DNA from: Rhizobium sp. ARZ01
GTDB taxonomy: Bacteria; Pseudomonadota; Alphaproteobacteria; Rhizobiales; Rhizobiaceae
Direction: 5' to 3'
Length of the DNA: 64,000 nt
Assembly: GCF_014851675.1 (NCBI RefSeq)
Contig: NZ_JACVAE010000001.1
Location: forward strand, 186,001 to 250,000
Below the pieces are notes generated by a model. The model saw nothing but the letters and a program-made list of their open reading frames with translations. It made no database searches and was not told the origin of the DNA. The translations under genes were made by a program, and so were the position numbers. This document shows, one piece after another, positions 27,776 through 37,415 of the stretch; within the stretch, counting starts at the first letter, position 1, and every line of letters starts with the position of its first letter.

Positions 27776-28336
27776 GTGCGGATTGTCGGGGGAACATTGC
27801 GGGGCCGTGCGCTCGCTACGCCGAAAGGCGATGACATACGGCCGACCACGGACCGCACGCGCGAAAGCCTGTTCAACATTCTGGCGCATGCCTACCCGGA
27901 TCACCTTGAGGGAGCGCGGGTCCTCGATCTGTTCGCCGGGACCGGCGCCGTCGGTCTTGAAGCGGTCTCCCGCGGCGCCCGCGCCGCACTCTTCGTTGAG
28001 CAGGGCGTGGAAGGCCGCGGCCTGATCCACACGAACATCGAGGCGTTCGGCCTGCAGGGCCGGGCGAAGATCTTTCGGCGCGATGCCACGTCGCTTGGCG
28101 GGGTCGGAACTATGGAGCCGTTCGACCTGCTGTTCGCCGATCCGCCTTACAGCCGTGGTCTCGGAGAGAAGGCCCTTGACGCGGCGGCAAAAGGCGGCTG
28201 GCTTGTGCCGGGCGCCCTTGCCATTCTGGAAGAGCGCGCCGATGTGACGCCCGCGGCCGTCGGTGGCTACGAGCCCTTGGAGGTTCGTGCGTTCGGCGAT
28301 ACGCGAATGCATTTCTACCGGTATACGCCCGCCTGA
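27776..28336 (+). CDS. rsmD: 16S rRNA (guanine(966)-N2)-methyltransferase RsmD
   Basis: RsmD methylates G966 of 16S rRNA using SAM. The 186-residue protein opens MRIVGGTLRGRALATPKGDDIRPTTDRTRESLFN with the family start (GTG at 27776), has the SAM-binding VLDLFAGTGAVGLEAVSRGA near residue 43-62 and the catalytic DPPYSRG near 122-128. It starts only 6 bases after the pseudouridine synthase, so both rRNA modifiers are probably made together. The normal length is about 190. Confidence 0.94.
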   Translation: MRIVGGTLRGRALATPKGDDIRPTTDRTRESLFNILAHAYPDHLEGARVLDLFAGTGAVGLEAVSRGARAALFVEQGVEGRGLIHTNIEAFGLQGRAKIFRRDATSLGGVGTMEPFDLLFADPPYSRGLGEKALDAAAKGGWLVPGALAILEERADVTPAAVGGYEPLEVRAFGDTRMHFYRYTPA

Positions 28337-28360
28337 GACCCTGCGGGCAGAGGAGGTTCG

Positions 28361-29278
28361 ATGCTGGCCGATGCCCCCAACCCGGATGCCGCAAAGAGCG
28401 CCGCAGTGCACTCGACGCCGACGGTTTCGCTCGCCCTCGGCGGCGGCGGCGCACGGGGGCTTGCGCATATCCATGTGATCGAAGTCCTCGACGAGTTCGG
28501 CATTCGGCCAAAACTCATCGCCGGGTCATCGATCGGCGCGATCATGGGCGCGGCGATGGCGGCAGGCCTTAGCGGCAAGGAAATTCGCGGTCATACACTC
28601 GCCGCAGTCGGTCGTCCCACAGAGGCGCTCGCCCGCATTTGGGGCCTGCGGCCCGCGACACTTGCGGATGCCTGGTCCGGCGGGCTTCGCATCGGTCAGT
28701 TCAATCTTGAACGCCTCCTGCGCGCCTTTCTGCATCCGCAGATGCCCGAGCGTTTCGAGGAACTGCAGATCCCGCTGAAGGTCATCACGGCAGATTTTTA
28801 CGAACAGTGCGAACGCGTGCAGGAGAGCGGCTCCCTGTTTCCGGCGCTCGCCGCCTCGGCCGCGCTTCCAGCCGTGTTTCTGCCCGTGCGGATCGGTGGG
28901 CGCATTCTCATCGATGGCGGGCTCTGGAATCCCGTGCCGTTCGACCACCTCGTGGGTACGGCAGACATCACCATCGGCGTCGATGTCGTCGGCAAGCCTA
29001 CCGGCGATGAGCGTGCAATTCCCAACAGCATCGACAGCCTCTACGGCGCCAGTCAGTTGACGATGCGCTCAATGATCGCGCTCAAGCTGAAACAGTGCCA
29101 GCCCGACATATTTCTCCAGCCGGAAGTCGGCCGGTTCCGGGTTCTCGACTTCGTCAGGGCGAAGGAGATCCTCGATCATTCCGCAGGTGTGCGAGACGAT
29201 CTCAAGCGTGCGCTGGACAAGCGGCTCGCACGACCGTCGGGCGGGTTTAGCGGGCAGCTTAGTCAGCCGCCGACCTAG
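28361..29278 (+). CDS. Patatin-like phospholipase (RssA-type)
   Basis: A 305-residue acyl hydrolase. The oxyanion-hole region LALGGGGARGLAHIHV is near residue 24-39, the nucleophile elbow AGSSIGAIMGAAMA near 53-66 (GxSxG), and the catalytic-dyad Asp in RILIDGGLWNPV near 184-195. RssA-like and YchK-like patatins are cytosolic or membrane-associated, with unknown physiological substrates. A GGAGG ribosome site precedes the ATG at 28361. The 3' end overlaps the converging KefB-like gene by 20 bases. Confidence 0.92.
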   Translation: MLADAPNPDAAKSAAVHSTPTVSLALGGGGARGLAHIHVIEVLDEFGIRPKLIAGSSIGAIMGAAMAAGLSGKEIRGHTLAAVGRPTEALARIWGLRPATLADAWSGGLRIGQFNLERLLRAFLHPQMPERFEELQIPLKVITADFYEQCERVQESGSLFPALAASAALPAVFLPVRIGGRILIDGGLWNPVPFDHLVGTADITIGVDVVGKPTGDERAIPNSIDSLYGASQLTMRSMIALKLKQCQPDIFLQPEVGRFRVLDFVRAKEILDHSAGVRDDLKRALDKRLARPSGGFSGQLSQPPT

Positions 29279-31079
29279 CCATGACGGGGATGTCCTCCTC
29301 GTCGTCGTCTGGCACCTGCTCGGTATGCTTCGGCTTGATCAGCGGTTCCGGTCTTACCGGACGGGAATGCAGCATGTGCCGGCCAGCGGTCAGCCCTTCG
29401 GCTGCTTGCAGGATCAGGCGCTCTTCGTCGCGGCGGCGGATGTCGTCGCTGATCGCCAGCGCCTCGTCGTCGCTCACGCCGAGCTCTTCCAGGGTCTTGC
29501 GGCCGAAGAGCAGACCGGATTCGAAGGTCTCGCGCACTTCGACATCCACGCCGCGGGCCCGCAGTGCCAGTGTATGGATGCGGTCGTAGGAACGAACGAA
29601 CACGCGGGCATTCGGGTAGTCGGACTGGACCAGGTCGACGATCCGGTCGGTGATCTCGGCCTTGTGGGTGCAGACGGCGACGATCTTGGCTCGCTCGATG
29701 CCGGCCGCGCGCAGCACCTCCTTGCGTGTTCCGTCACCGAAGTAGATGCGAAAGCCGAAGCTCGCCGCCTGCCGGACGCGGTCGGCGGAAAAGTCGATGA
29801 CGGTCACGTCACGCCCGCCGGCGAGAAGAATCTGCGCGGCGATCTGCCCGAAACGGGAGAAGCCGATCATCAGCACGTCGGAGCCCGCACCTTCGAAATC
29901 CTCCGCAATCTCTTCCCGGCTGTCCTCGCGGATCAGTAGTCCGGCCAGCAGTGAGGCGAGCGGTGTGAGTGCCATAGAAACGGTGACGATCACCACCAGC
30001 AGTGAAGCGACGGCGGAAGAGAAGATACCAGCCGCGGCGGCAGCGGTGAAAAGCACGAAGCCGAATTCTCCGCCCTGCAGCAAAAGCAACGCCACGCGCA
30101 CCGCATCGTTGTGTGGCGAGCGCCCCATGCGGCAGATCAGATAGATCACGATCGCCTTGACCAGCATTAGCGCCGGCACTGCCACGAGGATGATCTGGTA
30201 GTTGCGGAACACCACGTCGAGGTCGAGCGACAGGCCGACTGCCATGAAGAAGAGTGCGAGCAGGATACCGCGGAAGGGTTCGATGTCGGCCTCGAGTTCG
30301 TGTCGGTAAGATGACTCCGAAAGTAGCACGCCGGCGAGGAAAGCGCCCATGGCCATCGAGAGCCCGGCGAACTGCAAAAGCGTCGCCGAGCCGAGAACGA
30401 CGAACAGGGCGGCTGCAATCATCGCCTCACGCGCACCAGTGCGGGCGATCACCTGGAAGAGTGGGTTGAGAACGTAACGTCCGATCACCAACATGGCGGA
30501 AATGGCCGCGATTGCGATGATGAAGTCCTGAAGCGCAGTGGTCGTGTCCTCCGGCGTCTGTTTCGCCAGGAGCGGGATCAGGGCAAGGAGCGGAACGATG
30601 GCGAGATCCTGGAACAGCAGCAGCGAGAAGGAACGCTGCCCATAGCGGGTGTTGGTATCGCCTTTCTCGTCCAGGATCTGCAGTGCGAAGGCGGTCGAGG
30701 ACAGCGCAAGCCCGAAGCCGATGATCAGCGCCGCCTGCCATTCCTCCACGCCCATCACAAGGACAAGGGCCGTCAGCGCCAATCCGCTCGCCACGACCTG
30801 CGCAGTGCCGAGGCCGAAGATCTCCCGGCGCATCTGCCACAGACGCGACGGTTGCAGTTCCAGCCCGATGAGGAAGAGCAGGAAGACGATGCCAAGTTCG
30901 GCAACCCCCAGGATCTCCTCGCCGTCGTGGATGTAATGCAGGATCGGGCCGATCACGATGCCCGCAGCGAGATAGCCGAGAATGGTCCCGAGCCCGAGCT
31001 TCTTGAAAATCGGTGCAGCCAGTACCGCCCCTCCGAGGAGGAGCAATGCTTCTGCGAACAGGGCATGCGTGTTTGCCAT
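29259..31079 (-). CDS. CPA2-family monovalent cation:proton antiporter (KefB/KefC-like)
   Basis: A 606-residue inner-membrane transporter. The N-terminal Na+/H+ exchanger-type domain (about 1-385, 11-13 helices) contains LGTILGYLAAGIVIGP, GLELQPSRLW and LSSTAFALQILDEKGD. After it comes a TrkA-N nucleotide-binding domain (about 408-540) with VLMIGFSRFGQIAAQILL, the Rossmann fold that controls transport. KefB/KefC proteins export K+ in exchange for H+ and are gated by glutathione adducts. No KefF/KefG-type oxidoreductase is nearby, so regulation is not shown here. I start at 31079 (MANTHALFAEALL) in place of the ATG at 31121. Confidence 0.9.
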   Translation of the reverse strand: MANTHALFAEALLLLGGAVLAAPIFKKLGLGTILGYLAAGIVIGPILHYIHDGEEILGVAELGIVFLLFLIGLELQPSRLWQMRREIFGLGTAQVVASGLALTALVLVMGVEEWQAALIIGFGLALSSTAFALQILDEKGDTNTRYGQRSFSLLLFQDLAIVPLLALIPLLAKQTPEDTTTALQDFIIAIAAISAMLVIGRYVLNPLFQVIARTGAREAMIAAALFVVLGSATLLQFAGLSMAMGAFLAGVLLSESSYRHELEADIEPFRGILLALFFMAVGLSLDLDVVFRNYQIILVAVPALMLVKAIVIYLICRMGRSPHNDAVRVALLLLQGGEFGFVLFTAAAAAGIFSSAVASLLVVIVTVSMALTPLASLLAGLLIREDSREEIAEDFEGAGSDVLMIGFSRFGQIAAQILLAGGRDVTVIDFSADRVRQAASFGFRIYFGDGTRKEVLRAAGIERAKIVAVCTHKAEITDRIVDLVQSDYPNARVFVRSYDRIHTLALRARGVDVEVRETFESGLLFGRKTLEELGVSDDEALAISDDIRRRDEERLILQAAEGLTAGRHMLHSRPVRPEPLIKPKHTEQVPDDDEEDIPVMARSAAD

Positions 31080-31191
31080 GCGCGTTGGGGTCCTTCGACA
31101 TGTAAGATCGGTGCTGGCCAAGAATCACAGGCTCGACCCTTGATGCCTCTGCCACTGCACAATAAATGGGGCAGGAATGAAAGGCCAAATC

Positions 31192-32538
31192 ATGTCCGAG
31201 ACAATCGATTCCGAAAGCCTTCTCGCCCGCGCCGGCGAGCTTATCGACCGTGCAATGAGAGCAGGCGCCGAAGCAGCCGATGCGGTGGTCGTGCGCGGCC
31301 GCTCGCGGTCCGTCACTGTGCGGCTCGGCAAAGTCGAGGGAACGGAAGCCTCGGAGAGCGATGATTTCTCCCTGCGCGTCTTCATTGGCAAGCGTGTGGC
31401 GAGCGTTTCGGCCAATCCGGGCTTCGATCTCCAGCTTCTAGCCGAGCGAGCTGTCGCGATGGCCAAGGCCTCGCCCGAGGATCCCTTCGCTTCACTCGCC
31501 GATCCGGCCGACCTCGCAAAAACCTGGCCGGACCTTGAGCTATTCGACTTGACGGACGTCTCTTCGGACAGCCTTGCCGAGGCCGCACTTGCGATGGAAG
31601 CGGCCGCTCTCGACGTCTCTGGCGTGACAAACTCCGGCGGATCTGGCGCTTCAGCCGGCATGGGCGGTCTCGTGCTTGCCACCTCGCACGGGTTCTCCGG
31701 CGCCTATTCGGCGAGCCGCTTCGGCCGCTCCGTCAGCGTGATTGCGGGCGAGGGCACCAAGATGGAGCGGGACTACGATTTCGACAGCCGTCTCTATTTC
31801 GCCGATCTGCGTGACGCTGTCGACATCGGCCGCACGGCAGGCGAGCGTGCGGTCAAGCGCATCAACCCGCGGCAGGTGCCGACGGCCAAGAACCTCACGG
31901 TCGTCTTCGACCCGCGCATGGCGCGCGGCATGGCCGGCCATATCGCCGGCGCCATCAATGGCGCCTCCGTGGCGCGCAAGACAAGCTTCCTGCGCGACAA
32001 GATGGGCAAGCAGGTTCTCAAGACCGGTCTTTCTGTCACCGATGATCCGCTGGTCGTCCGCGGATCTTCCTCACGCCCGTTCGATGGCGAAGGGGTGACA
32101 GGCGAGCGCCTCGTCATGATCGAGGATGGTGTTCTGAACCACTGGTTCCTGTCGACTTCCACCGCGCGCGAACTGGGCCTTCATACGAACGGCCGTGGCG
32201 TGCGCGGCGGCACCGCCGTCAGTCCGGCATCGACGAACCTGGCACTCGAGCCGGGCGATATCTCGCCGGAGGATCTCATCCGCTCGGTCGGCAACGGCTT
32301 CTACGTGAACGAACTCATCGGGCACGGCGTCAACATGGTGACCGGCGAATACAGCCGCGGTGCCTCCGGCTTCTGGATCGAGAACGGCGAGCTTACTTTT
32401 CCGGTTTCCGAGGTGACGATCGCGTCCAACCTGACCGACATGTTCATGCGGATGACGCCTGCCAACGACATCGACCGGAAGTTCGGTGTGGCAGCGCCGA
32501 CGCTCGCAATCGAGGGCATGACGCTCGCAGGTAAATGA
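31192..32538 (+). CDS. pmbA: TldD/PmbA family metalloprotease subunit
   Basis: PmbA pairs with TldD to form a zinc metalloprotease that cleaves unstructured peptides, known from maturation of microcin B17 and control of the CcdA antitoxin. The 448-residue product has the PmbA pattern: N-terminal Ser-rich domain (VVVRGRSRSVTVRLGKVE near 30), ATSHGFSGAYSASRFG near 165, and C-terminal NFGGxxG-like and GEYSRGASGFWIENGE near 385-400. The ATG at 31177 is also possible, with GGGG upstream, whereas AAAGG precedes 31192. tldD is not in this window. It precedes the phosphatase gene by 34 bases. Confidence 0.9.
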   Translation: MSETIDSESLLARAGELIDRAMRAGAEAADAVVVRGRSRSVTVRLGKVEGTEASESDDFSLRVFIGKRVASVSANPGFDLQLLAERAVAMAKASPEDPFASLADPADLAKTWPDLELFDLTDVSSDSLAEAALAMEAAALDVSGVTNSGGSGASAGMGGLVLATSHGFSGAYSASRFGRSVSVIAGEGTKMERDYDFDSRLYFADLRDAVDIGRTAGERAVKRINPRQVPTAKNLTVVFDPRMARGMAGHIAGAINGASVARKTSFLRDKMGKQVLKTGLSVTDDPLVVRGSSSRPFDGEGVTGERLVMIEDGVLNHWFLSTSTARELGLHTNGRGVRGGTAVSPASTNLALEPGDISPEDLIRSVGNGFYVNELIGHGVNMVTGEYSRGASGFWIENGELTFPVSEVTIASNLTDMFMRMTPANDIDRKFGVAAPTLAIEGMTLAGK

Positions 32539-32572
32539 GTACGCAGGCCCGATCAAGGAAACTGGAGCGCAC

Positions 32573-33382
32573 ATGCCGATCGAGAGTAAGTCTGAATGGG
32601 AGGATGATCTCGATCTGTTGCTCCAGGCCGCGCAGGCGGCGGGCGCCCGGGCGATGGAATTTTTCCGCAAAGAGCCTGAGGTCTGGTGGAAGAACGAAGG
32701 ACGTTCGCCCGTCAGCGAGGCGGATATTGCCGCCAACGACATCCTGAAATCGACGTTGCTTGCGGCACGTCCGAACTACGGTTGGCTGTCGGAGGAGACC
32801 GACGACGATCCGGCCCGCCTTTCCTGCGATACGTTGTTTGTCGTCGATCCTATAGACGGCACGCGCGCCTTCATCACCGGCAGGGACCTGTGGTGCGTCA
32901 GTGCCGCCGTGGTCCATCAAGGGCATCCCGTCGCTGGCGTGCTTGTGGCGCCCGCGTTGAATGAGGCTTTTGCTTCGAGGCTCGGTGGACCGGCCTTGAG
33001 GAATGGCAAGCGCGTGCGCGTGTCAGAGCCCGGCGAAGGAGGGCCCTTGCGGCTGGCCGGCGCGGAGGACATGGTTGCTCGTCTGGACCGCGCAACGCTC
33101 GGTGTGATCCAGCGCATTCCGCACGTTCCGTCGCTTGCCTATCGTCTGGCAATGGTGGCGGACGGCCGGATCGACGGCACGTTGGTCAAGGTCAACTCGC
33201 ACGACTGGGATCTCGCTGCTGCCGATCTCATTCTCACCAATGCCGGCGGCGCGCTTGTGGCGCTGGACGGTGCCGCACTCACCTACAATCGGCCAGAAGT
33301 CCGCCACGATGTCCTGTGCGCGGCGGGTAATTCATGGCTCGGAAGGTTGATAAGCGCCTCGTGCGACCTCGCCGACCATTGA
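32573..33382 (+). CDS. Inositol monophosphatase family phosphatase (SuhB/CysQ-like)
   Basis: A 269-residue Mg2+-dependent phosphatase. Metal-binding motifs are LSEETDDD near residue 75, DPIDGTRAFITG near 92-103 and WDLAAADLIL near 210. The family includes inositol monophosphatases, fructose-1,6-bisphosphatases and PAP phosphatase CysQ; the DPIDGTRAF loop is closer to CysQ/SuhB. The substrate cannot be assigned. It sits directly upstream of DUF4170 and waaA, a rhizobial arrangement. Confidence 0.85.
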   Translation: MPIESKSEWEDDLDLLLQAAQAAGARAMEFFRKEPEVWWKNEGRSPVSEADIAANDILKSTLLAARPNYGWLSEETDDDPARLSCDTLFVVDPIDGTRAFITGRDLWCVSAAVVHQGHPVAGVLVAPALNEAFASRLGGPALRNGKRVRVSEPGEGGPLRLAGAEDMVARLDRATLGVIQRIPHVPSLAYRLAMVADGRIDGTLVKVNSHDWDLAAADLILTNAGGALVALDGAALTYNRPEVRHDVLCAAGNSWLGRLISASCDLADH

Positions 33383-33441
33383 CCTTTTCGCGCGGATGTC
33401 CCAAATCCGATGTGAAAAATATCACAATTGAAGAGAACACC

Positions 33442-33678
33442 ATGACAGAGACCGGCGACAGCAAACAGCGCCTGCATCTCGTCTTCGGCGGCGAATTGGC
33501 GACGCTGAAGGATGTGCAGTTTCGTGACCTCGACAATCTCGACGTTGTCGGGATTTTTCCTGACTACGCGAGCGCCCTGGCGGCATGGAAGTCTAAGGCG
33601 CAGCAGACCGTCGACAACGCGCACATGCGTTATTTCATCGTGCATATGCACAAGCTGCTCGATCCAGAGAACGGCTGA
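33442..33678 (+). CDS. DUF4170 small protein
   Basis: A 78-residue cytoplasmic protein of the DUF4170 family, characterised by LHLVFGGELATLKDVQFRDL and the following FPDYASALAAWKSKAQQTVDNAHMRYFIVHMHKLLD. It is regularly found between the inositol-phosphatase gene and waaA in Rhizobiales, which links it by position to lipid A/LPS assembly, but no role is known. The ATG at 33442 has AGAG upstream; extra in-frame residues before it run into the upstream gene. Confidence 0.85.
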   Translation: MTETGDSKQRLHLVFGGELATLKDVQFRDLDNLDVVGIFPDYASALAAWKSKAQQTVDNAHMRYFIVHMHKLLDPENG

Positions 33679-33780
33679 CGCCTTCTTTTCGCCTTGCGGC
33701 TGACCTTGATGCCGCGGGCAAACAACAACCGGAACCTCCATGAAGTCTTTCGGACGGATCAACGCAGCCGGTGGGTGCCG

Positions 33781-35091
33781 ATGAGCAACGCTCTCGCGCG
33801 CCTGGCCCTGTCCGCCTATCGCTGGGTCGGCTTCGGCCTCTATCCGGTGATGCGGCCCTACCTGGCCATACGGGCGGCGAAGGGCAAGGAAGAGCGTGGC
33901 CGTCGGCGTGAACGCTTCGGCCGCGCCAGCGTCGAGCGCCCTGCCGGTCCGCTCGTCTGGGTCCACGCCGCAAGCGTCGGGGAGACCAATGCTGTCTCGC
34001 CGCTGATCCGCGAAATTCGCAGGCGGGGGATCAACGTCGTTCTCACCACCGGGACCGTCACTTCGGCCCGCGTGGCTCGGGAACGGCTCGGCGACAGCGT
34101 TATTCATCAGTATGTGCCGCTCGACCTGAAGCCGGTGATAAGTCGCTTCCTCGACCACTGGCGCCCGGACCTGGCTATCATGGTGGAGTCCGAGATCTGG
34201 CCGATGACGATCCTCGAACTTGGGGCGCGCCACATAGCACAGGTGCTCGTCAACGGGCGGATGTCCGATCGTTCCTTCGCACGGTGGAAGAAGCGGCCGG
34301 CACTTGCCGACGCGTTATTCGAAAAGTTCGCCCTTGTCATTGCCCAGTCGGAGGCGGACGCGGAGCGTTTTCGCACCCTTGGCGCCTTGCCGGTTCTCGT
34401 CTCCGGCAATCTGAAGGTGGATACGGACGCGCCGCCCTACGATCCCGCAAGTCTCTCCGCCTACCGGAACCAACTCGGCGACCGCAAGACCTGGGCGGCG
34501 ATCTCCACGTTCGAAGGAGAGGAACTGGCAGCCGGCACCGTGCACGCCACGTTGAGGGAACGTTTGGGGCTCCTCACGATCGTGGTGCCGCGCCATCCTG
34601 AGCGTGCCGACGCGATCGAAGAAGAGCTTGTCGCCAACGGACTGAAAGTTGCGCGCCGGACGCGCAATGATCCGCTCACGGCGGAGACCGATATCTTCCT
34701 GGGGGACACAATCGGCGAGATGGGGCTTTATCTGCGCATGACGGAAATTGCTTTCGTCGGCCGTTCGCTTCGCGGCGAGGGCGGGCAGAACCCCCTTGAG
34801 CCGGCTATGCTCGGTTGTGCCGTTCTCTCCGGCCCGAATGTGCAGAATTTCCGCGAAAGCTATCAACGGCTGGCCAAGAGCGGCAGCGCCAAGATGGTGC
34901 GAGATGTGGAGATGCTGACCAAGGGCGTTGGCTACCTCCTGATCAACGACGAGATGCGCCACAAGATGATTGCGGCGGGGCAGGATACCCTGCAGGAGAT
35001 GCGCGGCGCTCTGACCGAAACTGTCCGTGGTCTGGAGCCCTATCTCAATCCATTGACGGTAAAGGCGCGGCTTCACCCGCGCGAGGTATGA
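33781..35091 (+). CDS. waaA: 3-deoxy-D-manno-octulosonic acid transferase (Kdo transferase)
   Basis: WaaA moves Kdo from CMP-Kdo to lipid A precursor at the cytoplasmic face of the inner membrane. The 436-residue protein has an N-terminal hydrophobic segment and the GT30 signature VWVHAASVGETNAVSPLIREI near residue 58-78, a second domain starting near 235, and FVGRSLRGEGGQNPLEPAMLG near 325-345, the family donor-binding region. The stop overlaps the downstream HAD gene by 4 bases. It belongs to an LPS gene run with lpxK. Confidence 0.93.
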   Translation: MSNALARLALSAYRWVGFGLYPVMRPYLAIRAAKGKEERGRRRERFGRASVERPAGPLVWVHAASVGETNAVSPLIREIRRRGINVVLTTGTVTSARVARERLGDSVIHQYVPLDLKPVISRFLDHWRPDLAIMVESEIWPMTILELGARHIAQVLVNGRMSDRSFARWKKRPALADALFEKFALVIAQSEADAERFRTLGALPVLVSGNLKVDTDAPPYDPASLSAYRNQLGDRKTWAAISTFEGEELAAGTVHATLRERLGLLTIVVPRHPERADAIEEELVANGLKVARRTRNDPLTAETDIFLGDTIGEMGLYLRMTEIAFVGRSLRGEGGQNPLEPAMLGCAVLSGPNVQNFRESYQRLAKSGSAKMVRDVEMLTKGVGYLLINDEMRHKMIAAGQDTLQEMRGALTETVRGLEPYLNPLTVKARLHPREV

Positions 35092-35843
35092 TGATCGAGA
35101 ACGCAATGGAAAAGACTCGCACGATTTCCGGTATCCTGTTCGACAAGGACGGGACACTGCTCGACTATGCGAAAAGCTGGGTGCCGGTGAATTATGAACT
35201 CGCCCGCATCGCTGCCAAGGGTGACGAGGGGCTGGCCCGCCGGCTGCTTGTTGCGGGTGGGATGGACCCGGATACCGGTCATGTCGCCCCCGATACGCTC
35301 CTTGCCGCCGGCAATACTGTCGAAATCGCCGAGGGAATGGTTGCCGCCGGTTCGCCGATGACTGTGACCGAGCTTTCCGTGCTGTTCGACGGCCTCTTCG
35401 CACAATCGGCATCCATGGCCGTGGCGGTGACGGACCTGGCCGGTTTTTTCGCTGCACTCCATGAAAAGGGCTATCGGCTGGGCGTCGCATCGAGTGACAA
35501 CGAACAGTCCATTCGGGAGACCGCGCGCCGCTTTGGTTTCGACAGCTATCTCCACTACGTCGCCGGCTATGACAGCGGCTTCGGCATAAAGCCGGAACCG
35601 GGCATGGTGCTGGGTTTCTGCGCCGCCACCGGGCTCGATCCGCATGAGGTCGCCGTCGTCGGCGACAACAATCACGATCTGCACATGGGGCGCAGCGCCG
35701 GGGCCGGATTGACGGTTGCCGTGTTGACGGGAACCGGATCGCGGGAATCTCTGTCCGCCGCCTCCGACTATTGCCTCAACGACATCACCGAACTGCCGGC
35801 CTTGCTGCCGGATCATGGTGCACCGCGCCGGGCGACAGCCTGA
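35088..35843 (+). CDS. HAD family hydrolase, phosphoglycolate phosphatase-like
   Basis: A 252-residue cytosolic phosphatase with HAD motifs ILFDKDGTLLDYAKSW near residue 15-30 (catalytic Asp pair in DKDGT), a Thr/Ser motif II as GVASSDNEQS near 126, and motif IV VAVVGDNNHDLHMGRSAGAG near 187. It is related to Gph-type phosphatases. The start overlaps the waaA stop (ATGA at 35088-35091); two further in-frame ATGs (35091, 35106) are possible. Its place between waaA and lpxK suggests a link to Kdo or lipid A metabolism, for instance a Kdo-8-phosphate-like phosphatase, but the motifs do not establish that. Confidence 0.87.
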   Translation: MMIENAMEKTRTISGILFDKDGTLLDYAKSWVPVNYELARIAAKGDEGLARRLLVAGGMDPDTGHVAPDTLLAAGNTVEIAEGMVAAGSPMTVTELSVLFDGLFAQSASMAVAVTDLAGFFAALHEKGYRLGVASSDNEQSIRETARRFGFDSYLHYVAGYDSGFGIKPEPGMVLGFCAATGLDPHEVAVVGDNNHDLHMGRSAGAGLTVAVLTGTGSRESLSAASDYCLNDITELPALLPDHGAPRRATA

Positions 35844-35986
35844 TACCGTTGCATTCCTTGATTTTCCGGGCATTGTTAGTGCGAATGCGGCAAGCGTCCG
35901 GAGCGGACGGGCCGTATGCTGTGGTCAATGCATGGACATCGCGCCGGGGGCTTGCCGTCGCAGGGCGGAACTGATCGGGGGAAGGC

Positions 35987-37027
35987 ATGGTTTCTGAGGC
36001 TCCACCTTTCTGGTGGACGAAGCCGGACTGGCGCGCCTACGCGCTGTGGCCGGTATCGCGGCTGTACGGATTGATCGCTGGCGCCCGCATGCGCCGCGCC
36101 CGCCGCGCTTCTATCCCAGTCCCGGTTATCTGCGTTGGCAATTTCACTGTCGGTGGTGCCGGAAAGACGCCCACATCGATCGCGCTTGCGCGGGCGGCCA
36201 AGGCACGTGGCCTGCGCCCTGGATTTTTGAGCCGCGGCTACGGCGGCTCACTCGATGTCATCACCGTGGTCGATCCGGAGCGTCATCGGGCGCGTGACGT
36301 CGGCGACGAACCGCTCCTGCTTGCGCGCGAAGCGCTGACCGTGATCTCGCGTCGCCGGGTCGGGGGCGCCCGCCGACTGGCGGAAGAGGGGGTCGACCTC
36401 ATCATCATGGACGACGGGTTCCAGAGCGCTCGGCTCGTTTTCGATCACGCTTTGCTCGTCGTCGACTCTCGGCGCGGCCTCGGCAATGGCTACCTAGTCC
36501 CGAGCGGTCCCGTGCGCGCGCCACTTTCCGAACAGATGCACCAGGCCTCGGCGCTCATGGTGATCGGCGACGGAAACGCAGCAGACGCGCTGATCCGGCA
36601 GGCGGCCAGGGCTGGCAAACCCGTTCATACGGCGAGACTTGCAACCGTCGACGTGGCGGATTTGAACAGCACGCCGGTGCTGGCCTGGTCCGGGATTGCC
36701 GACAACGAGAAGTTCTTCCGCACCGTTGAGGGCACCGGTGCCTCGCTCTACGTCACCCGCAGCTTTCCCGATCACCATCATCTCACGGAAGACGAGGTGA
36801 CGGATATTCTCGACCACGCCGAGGCGCACGGCTACGGCATCGTGACGACTGCGAAGGACAGCGTGCGCCTTGCGGGCGGGCATGGGCGATCGGAAGAATT
36901 GCGGCGCAAGAGTCGCGTGATCGAGGTCGAAATCCGCTTTGACGACCCCAGGGCGCCGGACAAGATCATCGATGCCGCCCTGGATTCAGCCCGCAAGCGC
37001 AGGCTCGGGACTCAGCGACGGCCCTAG
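35987..37027 (+). CDS. lpxK: Tetraacyldisaccharide 4'-kinase
   Basis: LpxK phosphorylates the 4' position of the lipid A disaccharide at the inner membrane. The 346-residue protein has the N-terminal membrane-associated segment (about 1-35), the Walker [17 protein letters not shown] near residue 52-67, GFLSRGYGG near 80, and DGFQSARL near 138-145. A GGGGAAGG ribosome site precedes the ATG at 35987. It ends the plus-strand LPS run and converges on DUF2093 (18 bases apart). Confidence 0.95.
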   Translation: MVSEAPPFWWTKPDWRAYALWPVSRLYGLIAGARMRRARRASIPVPVICVGNFTVGGAGKTPTSIALARAAKARGLRPGFLSRGYGGSLDVITVVDPERHRARDVGDEPLLLAREALTVISRRRVGGARRLAEEGVDLIIMDDGFQSARLVFDHALLVVDSRRGLGNGYLVPSGPVRAPLSEQMHQASALMVIGDGNAADALIRQAARAGKPVHTARLATVDVADLNSTPVLAWSGIADNEKFFRTVEGTGASLYVTRSFPDHHHLTEDEVTDILDHAEAHGYGIVTTAKDSVRLAGGHGRSEELRRKSRVIEVEIRFDDPRAPDKIIDAALDSARKRRLGTQRRP

Positions 37028-37045
37028 GAGAGAAGCGTCGCCGTA

Positions 37046-37270
37046 TCAGTGCGTCTGATTTGGCAGGGCGCCCGCCCGCTTATCTCCCTCCAGCGAGGCA
37101 GCCGCATCGATGTATGCCTCCTGGCGGGCGACGCTCCAGTACCGCAGTTCATCGATCGGAATCTGCTCGCCGGTCACGGCGCAGACCACATAGGCGCCGG
37201 GCATCAATATCTGGAAATCGCCATCGAGGTAGCGGATTTTGGCCTCACGGCTTCCTTCAAGTCGGTTCAT
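37046..37270 (-). CDS. DUF2093 small protein
   Basis: A 74-residue protein of the DUF2093 family: AKIRYLDGDFQILMPGAYVVCAVTGEQIPIDELRYWSVARQEAY. Found throughout Rhizobiales beside lpxK and mutL, with no assigned function. The start at 37270 has GGAG at 9-base spacing. It lies downstream of mutL on the same strand, separated by 145 bases. Confidence 0.85.
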   Translation of the reverse strand: MNRLEGSREAKIRYLDGDFQILMPGAYVVCAVTGEQIPIDELRYWSVARQEAYIDAAASLEGDKRAGALPNQTH

Positions 37271-37415
37271 CGTCCGCATCTCCTGTTGCCTTCGTCTGCT
37301 GGCCGGGAAAGGGCGTCGCGAGGCCTTCATGCTCCGCGGGCGCCTGCTTGCCGATACTCGGGGACGGCAGCAGTTCCCGTGCCATATCGCGGTGTTTCAT
37401 CGAATGCCAGCATTT

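Noticed and set aside
26831..28474. 547-residue minus-strand frame opposite the pseudouridine synthase tail, rsmD and the patatin start.
   Set aside because: Crosses three recognised plus-strand coding regions; composition is a mirror of the RG-rich repeats.
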